From Nitrospirota bacterium (lineage in GTDB: Bacteria; Nitrospirota; Thermodesulfovibrionia; Thermodesulfovibrionales; UBA6898): a DNA stretch of 64,000 nt. Position 1 is the stretch's first letter. Each line of letters begins with the position of its first letter. The stretch is taken from assembly GCA_021783515.1 (NCBI GenBank), contig JAJXTV010000012.1, positions 1-64,000 of the forward strand. The letters are read 5' to 3'. The position numbers and the translations under genes are program-made. Shown in pieces: positions 19,332-26,546 of this stretch. The notes under the pieces were generated by a model that had not been told where the DNA came from, ran no database searches, and worked only from the letters and a program-made list of their open reading frames with translations.

Positions 19332-20777
19332 TTAGCCCTCTCTTTCCAGGGGCAGTACCATCGTGATGCTGCTCCCTTTCCCCTGCGCGCTTTTGAAATC
19401 CACTTTGCCCCTGTGCTCCTCGATAATGCGCTTCGTGAGCGCCAGCCCGAGTCCGAGTCCCTGGCCCTTCGTGGTGAAGAACGGATCGAATATTCTTGCG
19501 GCCCTTTCCTCGGATATGCCGGTCCCCGTGTCTTCGACTGAAATAAGAAATTTCTTCTCGATGACCTTCGTCCTGATGGTGAGCGTGCCGCCCTCCGGCA
19601 TCGCCTGGAAGGCGTTCAGGATGACGTTGTAAAGGCAGGTCTTGATAAACTCACCGTCGAGGAAAAGCTCGGGAAGCGCCTCGTACTCTTTTCTGAGAAC
19701 GATCTGCTCCTTCTGGGCCTTCGCCATCACGAGGCCGACGACGTCCTCTAGGAGGTCCCCTATGGCGATCTTCTTCAGGTTGAGTTCGAGCGGCCGGCCG
19801 TACTGCAGGAAGCTTTCGGCGAACCCGCTTACGCGCTGGATCTCTTTCTTGATGTTCGAGATCAGGGACTCGAATGCCTCCCGGTCGCCCTCGGCCGGCT
19901 TGTACCGTTCCCGTATATGATCGATCGAAAGGCTGATGAAATTAAGCGGGTTTCTGATCTCGTGGGCGATGCTTGTCGAGAACTGGCCGATGCCGGCCAG
20001 GTGTTCGGCCTTCCTCAGCCTTTCTTCGAGCTCGCGCTCCTCGCGGAGCTTCCTCACCATGAAGTTGAAGCTCTGCGTCAGCTCGCCGATCTCGTCCTTC
20101 CTCTCGGTCTCAAGCTTCTGGTTGAGGTCGCCCCCCGCGACCATCCTCGCCGCCCTCACGACCTCTTCGATAGGTTCGGTATATCTCCTGGCCAGATAGA
20201 CTGTAAAGACAATGCCTATGCCGAAGACCGCCGCCGCGGCCAGTATCCTCTGGAGGAGCCTTTTCCTCATGTACATCGAAAAGTCCTCCGTGTTGATCGT
20301 CAGGTGGATATAGCCGTAGTGCTTCTGTCCGGCGACGACGGGGATGATGATGTTGTACGCATGTCCCTCGCCGGTCACCGGCTCGCCGAGCTGCGCCTTG
20401 AAGATGAGTTCTTTCTTCTTTGAGGTAAGCCACTTCCCGATGTTCTTGGGGTTTGTGCTCGAGATGATCTTGTCCGAGTTGCTGATGATAGAGATCTCCT
20501 TTACTCCTTTCGTGTTCAGCTTCTGGAGGTAGGTCTGGAGCCTCTTTTCGTCGGTCGCGCCGCTGCTCGTCACCTCTTCGACGCCGACCTGTATCGCTTT
20601 GGAGAGTTCGGCTGTCTGGCTCTCGAACTCGTTGTACATCGCCCGTTCCGTCTGGGAATAAAGAATAATGAAGATGGACACGAGGCTGAGACTGAGCAGC
20701 AGCATCATCACCACCAGTTTCTGGTTCAGGGACAGTCTGAGGAAGTAATCCTTGACGGTCTGCCGGTCGATACGCAT
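19332..20777 (-). CDS. Membrane sensor histidine kinase, partner of the NtrC-type regulator
   Basis: Order of domains: transmembrane helix at about residues 20-40, a periplasmic sensor of about 130 residues, and a second membrane helix (LAAAAVFGIGIVFTVYLA). A HAMP linker, a HisKA domain with the phosphorylated histidine in SIAHEIRNPLN, and an ATPase domain (NVILNAFQAM N-box, DTGTGISEE and GLGLGLALTK G-boxes) follow. The ATG at 20777 gives 481 residues. A TTG at 20816 would add 13. Neither has a clear ribosome site, so the start is uncertain. Confidence 0.92.
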   Translation of the reverse strand: MRIDRQTVKDYFLRLSLNQKLVVMMLLLSLSLVSIFIILYSQTERAMYNEFESQTAELSKAIQVGVEEVTSSGATDEKRLQTYLQKLNTKGVKEISIISNSDKIISSTNPKNIGKWLTSKKKELIFKAQLGEPVTGEGHAYNIIIPVVAGQKHYGYIHLTINTEDFSMYMRKRLLQRILAAAAVFGIGIVFTVYLARRYTEPIEEVVRAARMVAGGDLNQKLETERKDEIGELTQSFNFMVRKLREERELEERLRKAEHLAGIGQFSTSIAHEIRNPLNFISLSIDHIRERYKPAEGDREAFESLISNIKKEIQRVSGFAESFLQYGRPLELNLKKIAIGDLLEDVVGLVMAKAQKEQIVLRKEYEALPELFLDGEFIKTCLYNVILNAFQAMPEGGTLTIRTKVIEKKFLISVEDTGTGISEERAARIFDPFFTTKGQGLGLGLALTKRIIEEHRGKVDFKSAQGKGSSITMVLPLEREG

Positions 20778-20823
20778 ATACGTGTATTGTATCTGAAACA
20801 CTCGCGGTTCGGCCAACGGAAAT

Positions 20824-20848
20824 AAAAAAACCCCTGGCGAAGGGGTTT
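20824..20848 (-). terminator. Rho-independent terminator after the coiled-coil lipoprotein gene
   Basis: On the minus strand an 8-bp stem AAACCCCT/AGGGGTTT with a five-base loop is followed by TTTTTTT. It lies 26 bp beyond the stop at 20874 and also insulates the kinase gene that starts downstream. Confidence 0.88.
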
Positions 20849-20873
20849 CTTTATCTGAGTATCGGCAAGCCCC

Positions 20874-21500
20874 CTACGAATGCTTCTTCTTTCCCGTCCC
20901 CTTCATTTTCGGGGCCTTTACGGCGGGAGCAAGCTGTGCGGCCTTTTCCGCGAGGTGCGCGGACCTTTCTCTTGCCGCGCCGGCCTGGTCGATGGCGGTG
21001 GTGTAATCCTCAGTATCGATCAGGTTCTTGATCTCGCGAAGGTTCCCTTCAAGTCCTTTCGCATCCGAGTTCAGGGCATCGAGCGCCACTTTTGCTTTCC
21101 TGTTGCCTGCCGCCTTTGCCAGCGCCGCCTCGGCGTCCTTCACGCCGGCCGTCGCGGCATCGAGCGCGTCGAGAGCCTGCTTCTTCGCCTCCTGCTTCCT
21201 GGCGGCGAGGCTGGCCTTCAACGCCTCGGCGTCCGTCCTCACGGCGGCGAGCAGCCCCTTCGCCTTTTTATAATCCTTCAGAAACTTGCCGTCCTGGCTG
21301 TTTACCTCGGCCATCGCGGCTGCAAGTTCGTCGTTGACCTTCCGTGCCCCGGCCGGAGAATATTTCTCGGCGCCATCGGCTATTGCGGCATCGACCGCAG
21401 ATTTCGCCGCGTTTATCTCCTGCGCGGGCTGTTGAGCGCAGGCGGCAAGTGCGAAGACCATGAGCAAACCGACAAGTGAATTGCTGATAGCGCCTTTCAT
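20874..21500 (-). CDS. Coiled-coil lipoprotein (DUF4398-like)
   Basis: This 208-residue protein starts with a lipoprotein signal (hydrophobic stretch ending in the lipobox LAAC, Cys about 20). A long alanine/lysine/glutamate-rich, helical, coiled-coil-prone body follows, with heptad-like SAVDAAIADGAEKY and ARKQEAKK segments and a lysine-rich tail. It resembles DUF4398 envelope lipoproteins of unknown function. ATG 21500 is preceded by GGAGG; the longer frame to 21530 lacks one. It is probably anchored in the outer or inner membrane facing the periplasm. Confidence 0.75.
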   Translation of the reverse strand: MKGAISNSLVGLLMVFALAACAQQPAQEINAAKSAVDAAIADGAEKYSPAGARKVNDELAAAMAEVNSQDGKFLKDYKKAKGLLAAVRTDAEALKASLAARKQEAKKQALDALDAATAGVKDAEAALAKAAGNRKAKVALDALNSDAKGLEGNLREIKNLIDTEDYTTAIDQAGAARERSAHLAEKAAQLAPAVKAPKMKGTGKKKHS

Positions 21501-21560
21501 GGAAAGACCTCCTTTTATATATAATTGCATGGCAATTTTCTGTTCAGGGTTTATAACGAA

Positions 21561-21593
21561 AATACCCCCTCAGGCGCTGCCCGAGGAGGTATT
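21561..21593 (-). terminator. Hairpin, probable terminator of the lysine-rich exported protein gene
   Basis: AATACC and GGTATT close an imperfect 13-15-bp stem that also pairs CCTC with GAGG. On the minus strand it is followed by TTTTCGTTAT, a weak T-tract. It lies 27 bp after the stop at 21620. Confidence 0.6.
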
Positions 21594-21619
21594 CTCATGA
21601 GACAAAGAAACATTCCGAA

Positions 21620-22108
21620 TTAGTAGCCTGCCGCAGGTTTCTTTGCAGGGGCCTTCTCCTCCTTTGCAGGTGCAGGAGCCGCTTCCTTTTTCTCTTCCAT
21701 CTTCTTCTCGGCCTTCTTCGACTTCTTTGCAGCCTTCTTCGCCTCGATCTTTACGCTCTTGGCGGTATTCTGGCCGTCGGCCTCGGTGTATTTCACCATG
21801 ACCTTCTCGCCGGCTGTTACGTCGGCGATCGTCTTGCCCTTCGGCATGAACTTGGTCTTGTCGTTGACCGTTACCGTAACTTCAGTCTTTTTGCCCTTTA
21901 CCGTGATGGTATTGGCTTTCGCATCGGCTGCGGTCACCTCGCCGGTGATCTGCTTGTGCGCGACCTTCTTCTTCTTCTCAGCCTTCTTCTCGGTGGTCAT
22001 CTCCTTCTTTTCAGCAGAAGCGGCCTCTTTCTTCTCGGCTGCGAACGTTGCGGTCGTAAGCGCGAACACGAACATTACGGAAAACACTGTTGCTAATACT
22101 TTCTTCAT
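21620..22108 (-). CDS. Exported lysine-rich protein with a small beta-barrel (DUF5666-like) domain
   Basis: The 162 residues comprise a signal peptide (1-23, cut at TFA-AEK), a highly charged Lys/Glu/Ala segment and a compact central domain (residues 54-122: ITGEVTAADAKANTITVKG through VMVKYTEADG). A second Lys/Ala/Pro-rich tail follows. The central part resembles DUF5666 or OB-like periplasmic domains. The basic tails may bind nucleic acid or the cell envelope, which is speculation. AGGAGG lies 7 bp before the ATG. Confidence 0.65.
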   Translation of the reverse strand: MKKVLATVFSVMFVFALTTATFAAEKKEAASAEKKEMTTEKKAEKKKKVAHKQITGEVTAADAKANTITVKGKKTEVTVTVNDKTKFMPKGKTIADVTAGEKVMVKYTEADGQNTAKSVKIEAKKAAKKSKKAEKKMEEKKEAAPAPAKEEKAPAKKPAAGY

Positions 22109-22214
22109 TCAATTCACCTCCTTTCGTGAAAAAATAAGTTTTGCCGAATCCTAGTTGTTACAATATTTATGCCAGCCCTGGAAGGAGATAAAAGAGGCTT
22201 TTTAAGCGGGAAGA

Positions 22215-22232
22215 GTTTCTCTTTTGAGAAAC
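22215..22232. other. Short perfect hairpin between mqnA and the exported protein gene
   Basis: GTTTCTC and GAGAAAC pair around a TTTT loop (AAAA on the minus strand). It is 79 bp past the mqnA stop and could end that transcript, but no immediate T-tract follows on the minus strand. Confidence 0.35.
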
Positions 22233-22310
22233 CCCGTCCTCTTTTCGGAAGGAATTGCCGGGGCGACGAGGGGCTGTTGCGGTGCCGGCGCCCGCGGGAG
22301 CGGGGACGCC

Positions 22311-23117
22311 TCAGGAGTTGTTCGTGAGGAGACACAGCTCCCCGGCGTACCGTCTGAAGAGGTCGAGGCCCTTTCTGTGGTCGTTCCCGAAGTCGTAGGA
22401 AATCCCCCTCCAGTAGGAGACGAGTTCCTGCTGCGACAGATAGCTCCCCGGCGGAGAGGCGGCGGCGACCTTATCGAGGTTATGCAGCGCCGCTGTTTTT
22501 GCCCTGTCGAGATCGCGGGTGAAGCTTTCGACGAGCCCTTTTTCGCCGGGACAACATGCCTTCCTCACGATCCAGAGGGCGAAGACCGCAGGGAGACCGG
22601 TATGCCGGTGCCAGAGGTCGCCTATGTCGTAGATATACGGCGCGGGCCGCCGCAGAGACTCCCTGAGCGCGTCATCGCCGATGACCAGGCAGGCATCGTA
22701 CGAAGCCAGCGCCCTTTCGAGCGTGTCGGAGGTCGGCGTGAAGGCGCATTCGACGCCGAGAAATTTCTTCAGGATAATGCGCAGAAGGGCGACCGACGTC
22801 TCGGATTGGGAGGACGTTGCGACGGTGGCGCCCGCCAGCTCTTCGATCGGTCTGCTGCTGAAAAGGAAGACGCTTCCGACCGGCCCGATCGAGCTTATGG
22901 AATGGCCTTCTATCAGGTCATAGAGGTCGGCATTCCTCAGATATTCGATCGAGGAGGAAGGGCTGACGTCGATCCGCCCCTCGCGAATTTCTTTGTTCAG
23001 AAATGACGGGGCGCCTTCCACGAACTCGTAGCGCGAGCAGTCGGCCTCCTTGTCGAGCATGTAATAAATCGGGAAGAGGTTCGAATAGAAGAACCTTCCA
23101 ATTTTCAGTTTCGTCAC
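22311..23117 (-). CDS. mqnA: Chorismate dehydratase of the futalosine menaquinone pathway
   Basis: MqnA converts chorismate to 3-enolpyruvylbenzoate, the first step of the futalosine route to menaquinone. The 268 residues show the family pattern: an IGRFFYSNLFPIYY start, a segment ending in DVSPSSSIEYLRN, and the SISSIGPVGSVFLFS loop. SQSETSVALLRI and LVIGDDAL complete it. The GTG start lies 4 bp after the rtcB stop, so it is likely co-transcribed with rtcB. Menaquinone would feed electrons to the multihaem cytochromes. Confidence 0.9.
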   Translation of the reverse strand: MTKLKIGRFFYSNLFPIYYMLDKEADCSRYEFVEGAPSFLNKEIREGRIDVSPSSSIEYLRNADLYDLIEGHSISSIGPVGSVFLFSSRPIEELAGATVATSSQSETSVALLRIILKKFLGVECAFTPTSDTLERALASYDACLVIGDDALRESLRRPAPYIYDIGDLWHRHTGLPAVFALWIVRKACCPGEKGLVESFTRDLDRAKTAALHNLDKVAAASPPGSYLSQQELVSYWRGISYDFGNDHRKGLDLFRRYAGELCLLTNNS

Positions 23118-23121
23118 GGTC

Positions 23122-24567
23122 TTATCCTTTCACTACGCCGAGCGGCCTCAGCCGGGCCACCTTCCGCGAAATCCCTGCCCGGTGAACGACGTCGACCACC
23201 GCCGAAATGTCCTTGTATGCTTCGCTCATCTCTTCGGCCAGCGTTTCCCTGCCGGCCGACCTGACGATGATGCCTTTTTCTTCCAACTCCTTCCAGATCT
23301 TCCTGCCCTTCGCCTTTCTGATCGCCTGGTGTCTCGAAAGCAGCCTCCCGGCGCCGTGGCAGGTAGATCCGAAGGTCTCCTCCATCGCCTTTTCGGTGCC
23401 GAGGAGCACGAAGGACGCCCTGCCCATGTCCCCCGGGATCAGCACGGGCTGGCCGGTCTGCCGGTATGGCTGCGGCAGTTCGGGGTGGCCCGGCGGAAAA
23501 GCCCTCGTCGCCCCTTTTCTGTGGACCATAAGCCTTCTCTTTTGGCCGGCCACGATGTGCTCTTCCACCTTCGCGATGTTGTGTGCGACGTCGTAAATCA
23601 GGCTCATGCCCAGTCCCCGCGGCGACGACGACATCACCTTCATGAACGCTTCCCTTGTCCAGTGCATGATGCATTGCCTGTTCGCCCATGCGTAGTTCGC
23701 CGCCGCCCGCATCGCCGCGAGATAATCCTTTGCCTCGGGGCTCTTTACCGGCGCGCAGGCGAGTTCCCTGTCATAGAGCGCGATTCCGTACTTTGCCGCG
23801 GCCCGCTCCATCACCTCGAGAAAGTCGGTGCAGACCTGGTGCCCGAACCCTCTCGATCCGGTATGGATCATCACGGTCACCTGGTCGGCGAACAGCCCGA
23901 GACTCTGCGCCGCTGCCTCGTCGTAAATCTCGTCGACGTACTGGATCTCGAGAAAGTGGTTGCCCGAGCCGAGCGTACCCTGTTGAGCCCTACCCCGCTC
24001 GTATGCCTTTTCGCTGATAAGGGAGGGGTCGGCGCCTTCGATTCGGCCGCCCGATTCGGTCCTCTCGATGTCGGCGGGCTCGCCGAGGCCGTTTTCGACC
24101 GCCCACGCCGCGCCTTTTACCAGCAGCTTTCTCTCGTCATCGGGGCCGAGCCGCATCCTTCCCTTGGAGCCGACCCCGGAGGGGACTTCGCGATACAGGA
24201 CCTCCACGAGGTCCCTGACCCTCGGGAGCACCTCTGCCTTTCGCAGGTTGCTCCTGAGGAGCCTGACGCCTCAGTTGATGTCGTACCCGACTCCTCCAGG
24301 GGAAATGATCCCTTCATTCATATCGAAGGCGGCGACGCCCCCGATCGGGAACCCGTAGCCGGTATGGATGTCGGGCATTGCCGTCGAGTGCTTTACGATG
24401 CCGGGTAGCGTGGCGACATTGGCGACCTGGTCGATCGAGTGGGCTTCGAGGTCTTTTTCGAGCAGGCGGTCCGCATAGATAATACCCGGGACCCTCATGC
24501 CTTTCTTGAACCCTACGGGCAGTTCCAATCTCGTTTCGTCGATTCGTTTTAACGCTTCGAGTACCAT
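23122..24567 (-). CDS. rtcB: RNA-splicing ligase RtcB, probable selenoprotein (in-frame UGA at codon 99)
   Basis: RtcB joins RNA 2',3'-cyclic phosphate (or 3'-phosphate) ends to 5'-OH ends with GTP and Mn2+. A frame of 98 codons from ATG 24567 ends in GGVGYDIN, meets TGA at 24273-24271, then continues in the same frame as GVRLLRSNL to 23122. With the UGA decoded the protein is 481 residues, the normal length. The UGA replaces the invariant cysteine that bridges the two metals (Cys98 in Pyrococcus). The other ligands are intact: His204 (GSGNHFLE), His235 (HQVC), His329 (AHNIA) and guanylate-accepting His404 (CHGAGR). A SECIS-like hairpin follows the UGA. GGGAGG precedes the ATG, and a TATAAT lies at 24635-24630. 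Alternatives are a nonsense mutation or sequence error. Confidence 0.9.
24225..24254 (-). promoter_or_regulatory. Candidate bacterial SECIS element within rtcB
   Basis: In the rtcB mRNA the hairpin starts 17 nt after the UGA. GGAGC pairs with GCUCC, then a bulged A, ACC with GGU, a GA bulge, and UGC with GCA close a five-base loop, GAAAG. That is 11 base pairs, with the loop starting 29 nt after the UGA and G as its first base. Published rules for bacterial SECIS elements ask for a short loop with G among its first two bases, about 16-37 nt after the UGA, and this fits. Confidence 0.7.
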
Positions 24568-24722
24568 AATAGCCTCCCGCCTTTCACGCAGACTCTGCGA
24601 CTGCCGGAAACAGCATAAATGTAGATCCTATTATAAACCCGCCGGCTGCATAATTATCACCACAAAGGCGGGAGGGACGCCCTCCTTGCCGACACGCACT
24701 GCCAGCACACTCTGCCGGCGTC

Positions 24723-25157
24723 TCAGATGTCGAAGATCACCTCGGCCGTCCAGAAATCCTCCTTCTGCTCCACTTTCAGCCTGTGATAGGTGGCCGCCTT
24801 CAGCAATAATTTGCCCCGGTGTCTTTCGGGATCGAAATGTTCTCCCGATACGGACGCGGTCAGGAAAAAGTCTTCCCCCCCGCCCGGCGAAGGAGATACC
24901 GCGGCCGTGATATCCCGGGCGAGAAAGCCGCGGGCGTCGAAGAGGAAGATAAGCTCGTTGAGCCATGCGACGAGCAATCCCCCGAGCGAGCCGCGGCGGA
25001 GCGAGATCTCTAGGCGCTCCTCCGGCCGCACCGTCTCGGGATCGGCGATGAGGCTGCACATCCCGAGGGCCGCGTTGGCAAAAAGCTCGCCGGCCGATTT
25101 CCCGAAGGCCCTGACGCCTGCATCGCCGGAGATGTCCACAGCCTCATACCTCTTCAT
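24723..25157 (-). CDS. Archease, RtcB activator
   Basis: A 144-residue acidic protein that speeds RtcB guanylation and turnover and helps exchange metal. The family signature DISGDAGVRAFGKSAGELFANAALGM is at residues 8-33, and the protein ends with the typical EVIFDI. rtcB follows on the same strand after a 155-bp spacer, the usual pairing. There is no ribosome site before the ATG; a promoter-like pair ends 7 bp upstream, so the message may be leaderless. Confidence 0.92.
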   Translation of the reverse strand: MKRYEAVDISGDAGVRAFGKSAGELFANAALGMCSLIADPETVRPEERLEISLRRGSLGGLLVAWLNELIFLFDARGFLARDITAAVSPSPGGGEDFFLTASVSGEHFDPERHRGKLLLKAATYHRLKVEQKEDFWTAEVIFDI

Positions 25158-25164
25158 GAGTTAC

Positions 25165-25193
25165 AGCGTAACACCCGATGGGAGGGCGGTCAA
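25165..25193 (-). promoter_or_regulatory. Candidate promoter of archease (leaderless arrangement)
   Basis: On the minus strand TTGACC (25193-25188), a 17-bp gap and TACGCT (25170-25165) are present. The predicted start falls at or next to the A of the archease ATG (25157). Confidence 0.35.
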
Positions 25194-25209
25194 CTCACGA
25201 CCGGACGCC

Positions 25210-25237
25210 TTGACAATCGGCCGTCATCTGGTAGCAT
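25210..25237 (+). promoter_or_regulatory. Promoter of the helical ferritin-like gene
   Basis: A perfect TTGACA (25210-25215), a 16-bp gap and TAGCAT (25232-25237) lie 47 bp before the start codon. The pair is divergent from the archease promoter. Confidence 0.5.
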
Positions 25238-25284
25238 GGGATTATCAGGTTTCGCATATCACCATACTATAAGGAGGATATATC

Positions 25285-25758
25285 ATGGCAGAGAGAGCGC
25301 ACGGAAAGGCGGCGAAGGCCCGGGCAAGCAAGAAACCTGCTGAGTTGTCGAAGGATTTTCTGGATACGATCAAGCAGTGGCAGAAGCTCGAAGACGAGAC
25401 GATACGGTTTTCCGACGAGATGATGAAGAAGACGAAGAATAAACTGATACGGATGACGATGGAGATGATAAAGAGCGACTCGCAAAAACATAAGGCGATG
25501 CAGCAGATGCTGATCGATAGCATAACGAAGGAGCCCTTCATCCTGAGCCCCGACGACCTTAACGCGCTGGGGACCGGCCTGAACAAGCATATGACGGCGG
25601 AGGCCAAGTCCCTGGAACTCGCCGAACAGGCGCTTGAAAACAGCGAGCTCTTCGTCACCCGTTACGTGCTTTCCTATCTCATTGCGGACGAGCACAAGCA
25701 CCATAACCTTCTGTCGCGGCTTGAAGACCTGAAGAGGGCGACGGTGTTTGTTACGTAG
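25285..25758 (+). CDS. Helical hypothetical protein, ferritin-like fold suspected
   Basis: I do not recognise a named family. The 157 residues are almost entirely helical and charged, with a basic N-terminus (AHGKAAKARASKK). Two possible metal-binding clusters, SDSQKHKAMQ (about 65-74) and IADEHKHHNLL (about 133-143), are spaced as in ferritin-like four-helix bundles. There is no signal peptide, so it is cytoplasmic. AAGGAGG lies 7 bp before the ATG. It is a single-gene unit with its own promoter. Confidence 0.6.
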   Translation: MAERAHGKAAKARASKKPAELSKDFLDTIKQWQKLEDETIRFSDEMMKKTKNKLIRMTMEMIKSDSQKHKAMQQMLIDSITKEPFILSPDDLNALGTGLNKHMTAEAKSLELAEQALENSELFVTRYVLSYLIADEHKHHNLLSRLEDLKRATVFVT

Positions 25759-25796
25759 CATCGGGATATTTGCAGCCGGTGTGCTGTGCGGGGCCG

Positions 25797-25820
25797 CGTG
25801 ACCGCCCTGTTCCCGTCACG
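25797..25820. other. Hairpin in the convergent gap after the helical protein gene
   Basis: CGTGAC and GTCACG pair around a 12-base loop between two converging genes. It has no T-tract, so a terminator role is uncertain. Confidence 0.3.
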
Positions 25821-25907
25821 GCCGGGCACCCGCGTCATGGGCCTATTTTTGCGGTCGATTGCCGCGCTTTCAGCAGACAAAAGAGGGGCCCCTGCAACGG
25901 CAGGCGG

Positions 25908-26546
25908 CTACGGCTGCTCCGGCCGCCTCTCTCCGGATGCCGCACCGCCCCCGGACATAAAGGAGAGCCTCCGGGCGAGCAGTTTACCCAGGATAAGGCC
26001 GACTGCCGCGCCGGCGACGACGTCAGAACTGAAGTGGGAGGTGCTTTCAATCCTGGACAACCCGATGACGGAAGCGAGGGAGTAAAAGATCCCGCTATAT
26101 CTCGGAAAATATTGCGAGATGGTGTATGCGAAACAAAATGCGACGGTAGTATGTCCGGAAGGAAAGGAATCGTAGCCACCCCTGAGCGTCGGGCCGATAA
26201 AGACGAGATCGTCCGTCAGTCTGGGTCTCGCCCTGCCGAACAGGTGCTTCAGGACCTGTGCGGCGATCCCGGATACCAGAAAACTGACGGAGAGGGCCTT
26301 GCCGGTCTCGGTGATCCTTCTGCCGTAATAGCGGCCGGCAACAAAGAAGAGGCAGGCGATGATAACGAGCGTCGTGCCGTGGGTAACAAAATAGAGAGGG
26401 ATGTCGAAATACCGGACGAACGCGGCGGACTTCCTGTCGTGGATCGTCCTGACCCAGACGGCGACCGGCTTGTCGAGATGCAGGAGCAGCGCTACGGCTA
26501 CCGTGCTCAGTGCGATAAATAACCTATTTTCTTTCAAGAAGTGCAT
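25908..26546 (-). CDS. PAP2-family membrane phosphatase
   Basis: The 212-residue integral membrane protein has about five to six hydrophobic helices and the three-part phosphatase signature: KHLFGRARP, FPSGHTT, and SRIESTSHFSSDVVAG. These give the catalytic histidines of lipid or isoprenoid-pyrophosphate phosphatases. The likely substrates are undecaprenyl pyrophosphate or phosphatidic acid derivatives. ATG 26546 overlaps the end of the glycosyltransferase gene by 23 bp, so the pair is translationally linked and probably acts in lipid A or envelope lipid modification. Confidence 0.88.
   Translation of the reverse strand: MHFLKENRLFIALSTVAVALLLHLDKPVAVWVRTIHDRKSAAFVRYFDIPLYFVTHGTTLVIIACLFFVAGRYYGRRITETGKALSVSFLVSGIAAQVLKHLFGRARPRLTDDLVFIGPTLRGGYDSFPSGHTTVAFCFAYTISQYFPRYSGIFYSLASVIGLSRIESTSHFSSDVVAGAAVGLILGKLLARRLSFMSGGGAASGERRPEQP

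Noticed and set aside
23122-24231. RtcB as two separate genes or a plain pseudogene
   Set aside because: The two parts are in the same frame on both sides of a single UGA, at the invariant cysteine, with all other active-site residues kept and no other lesion.
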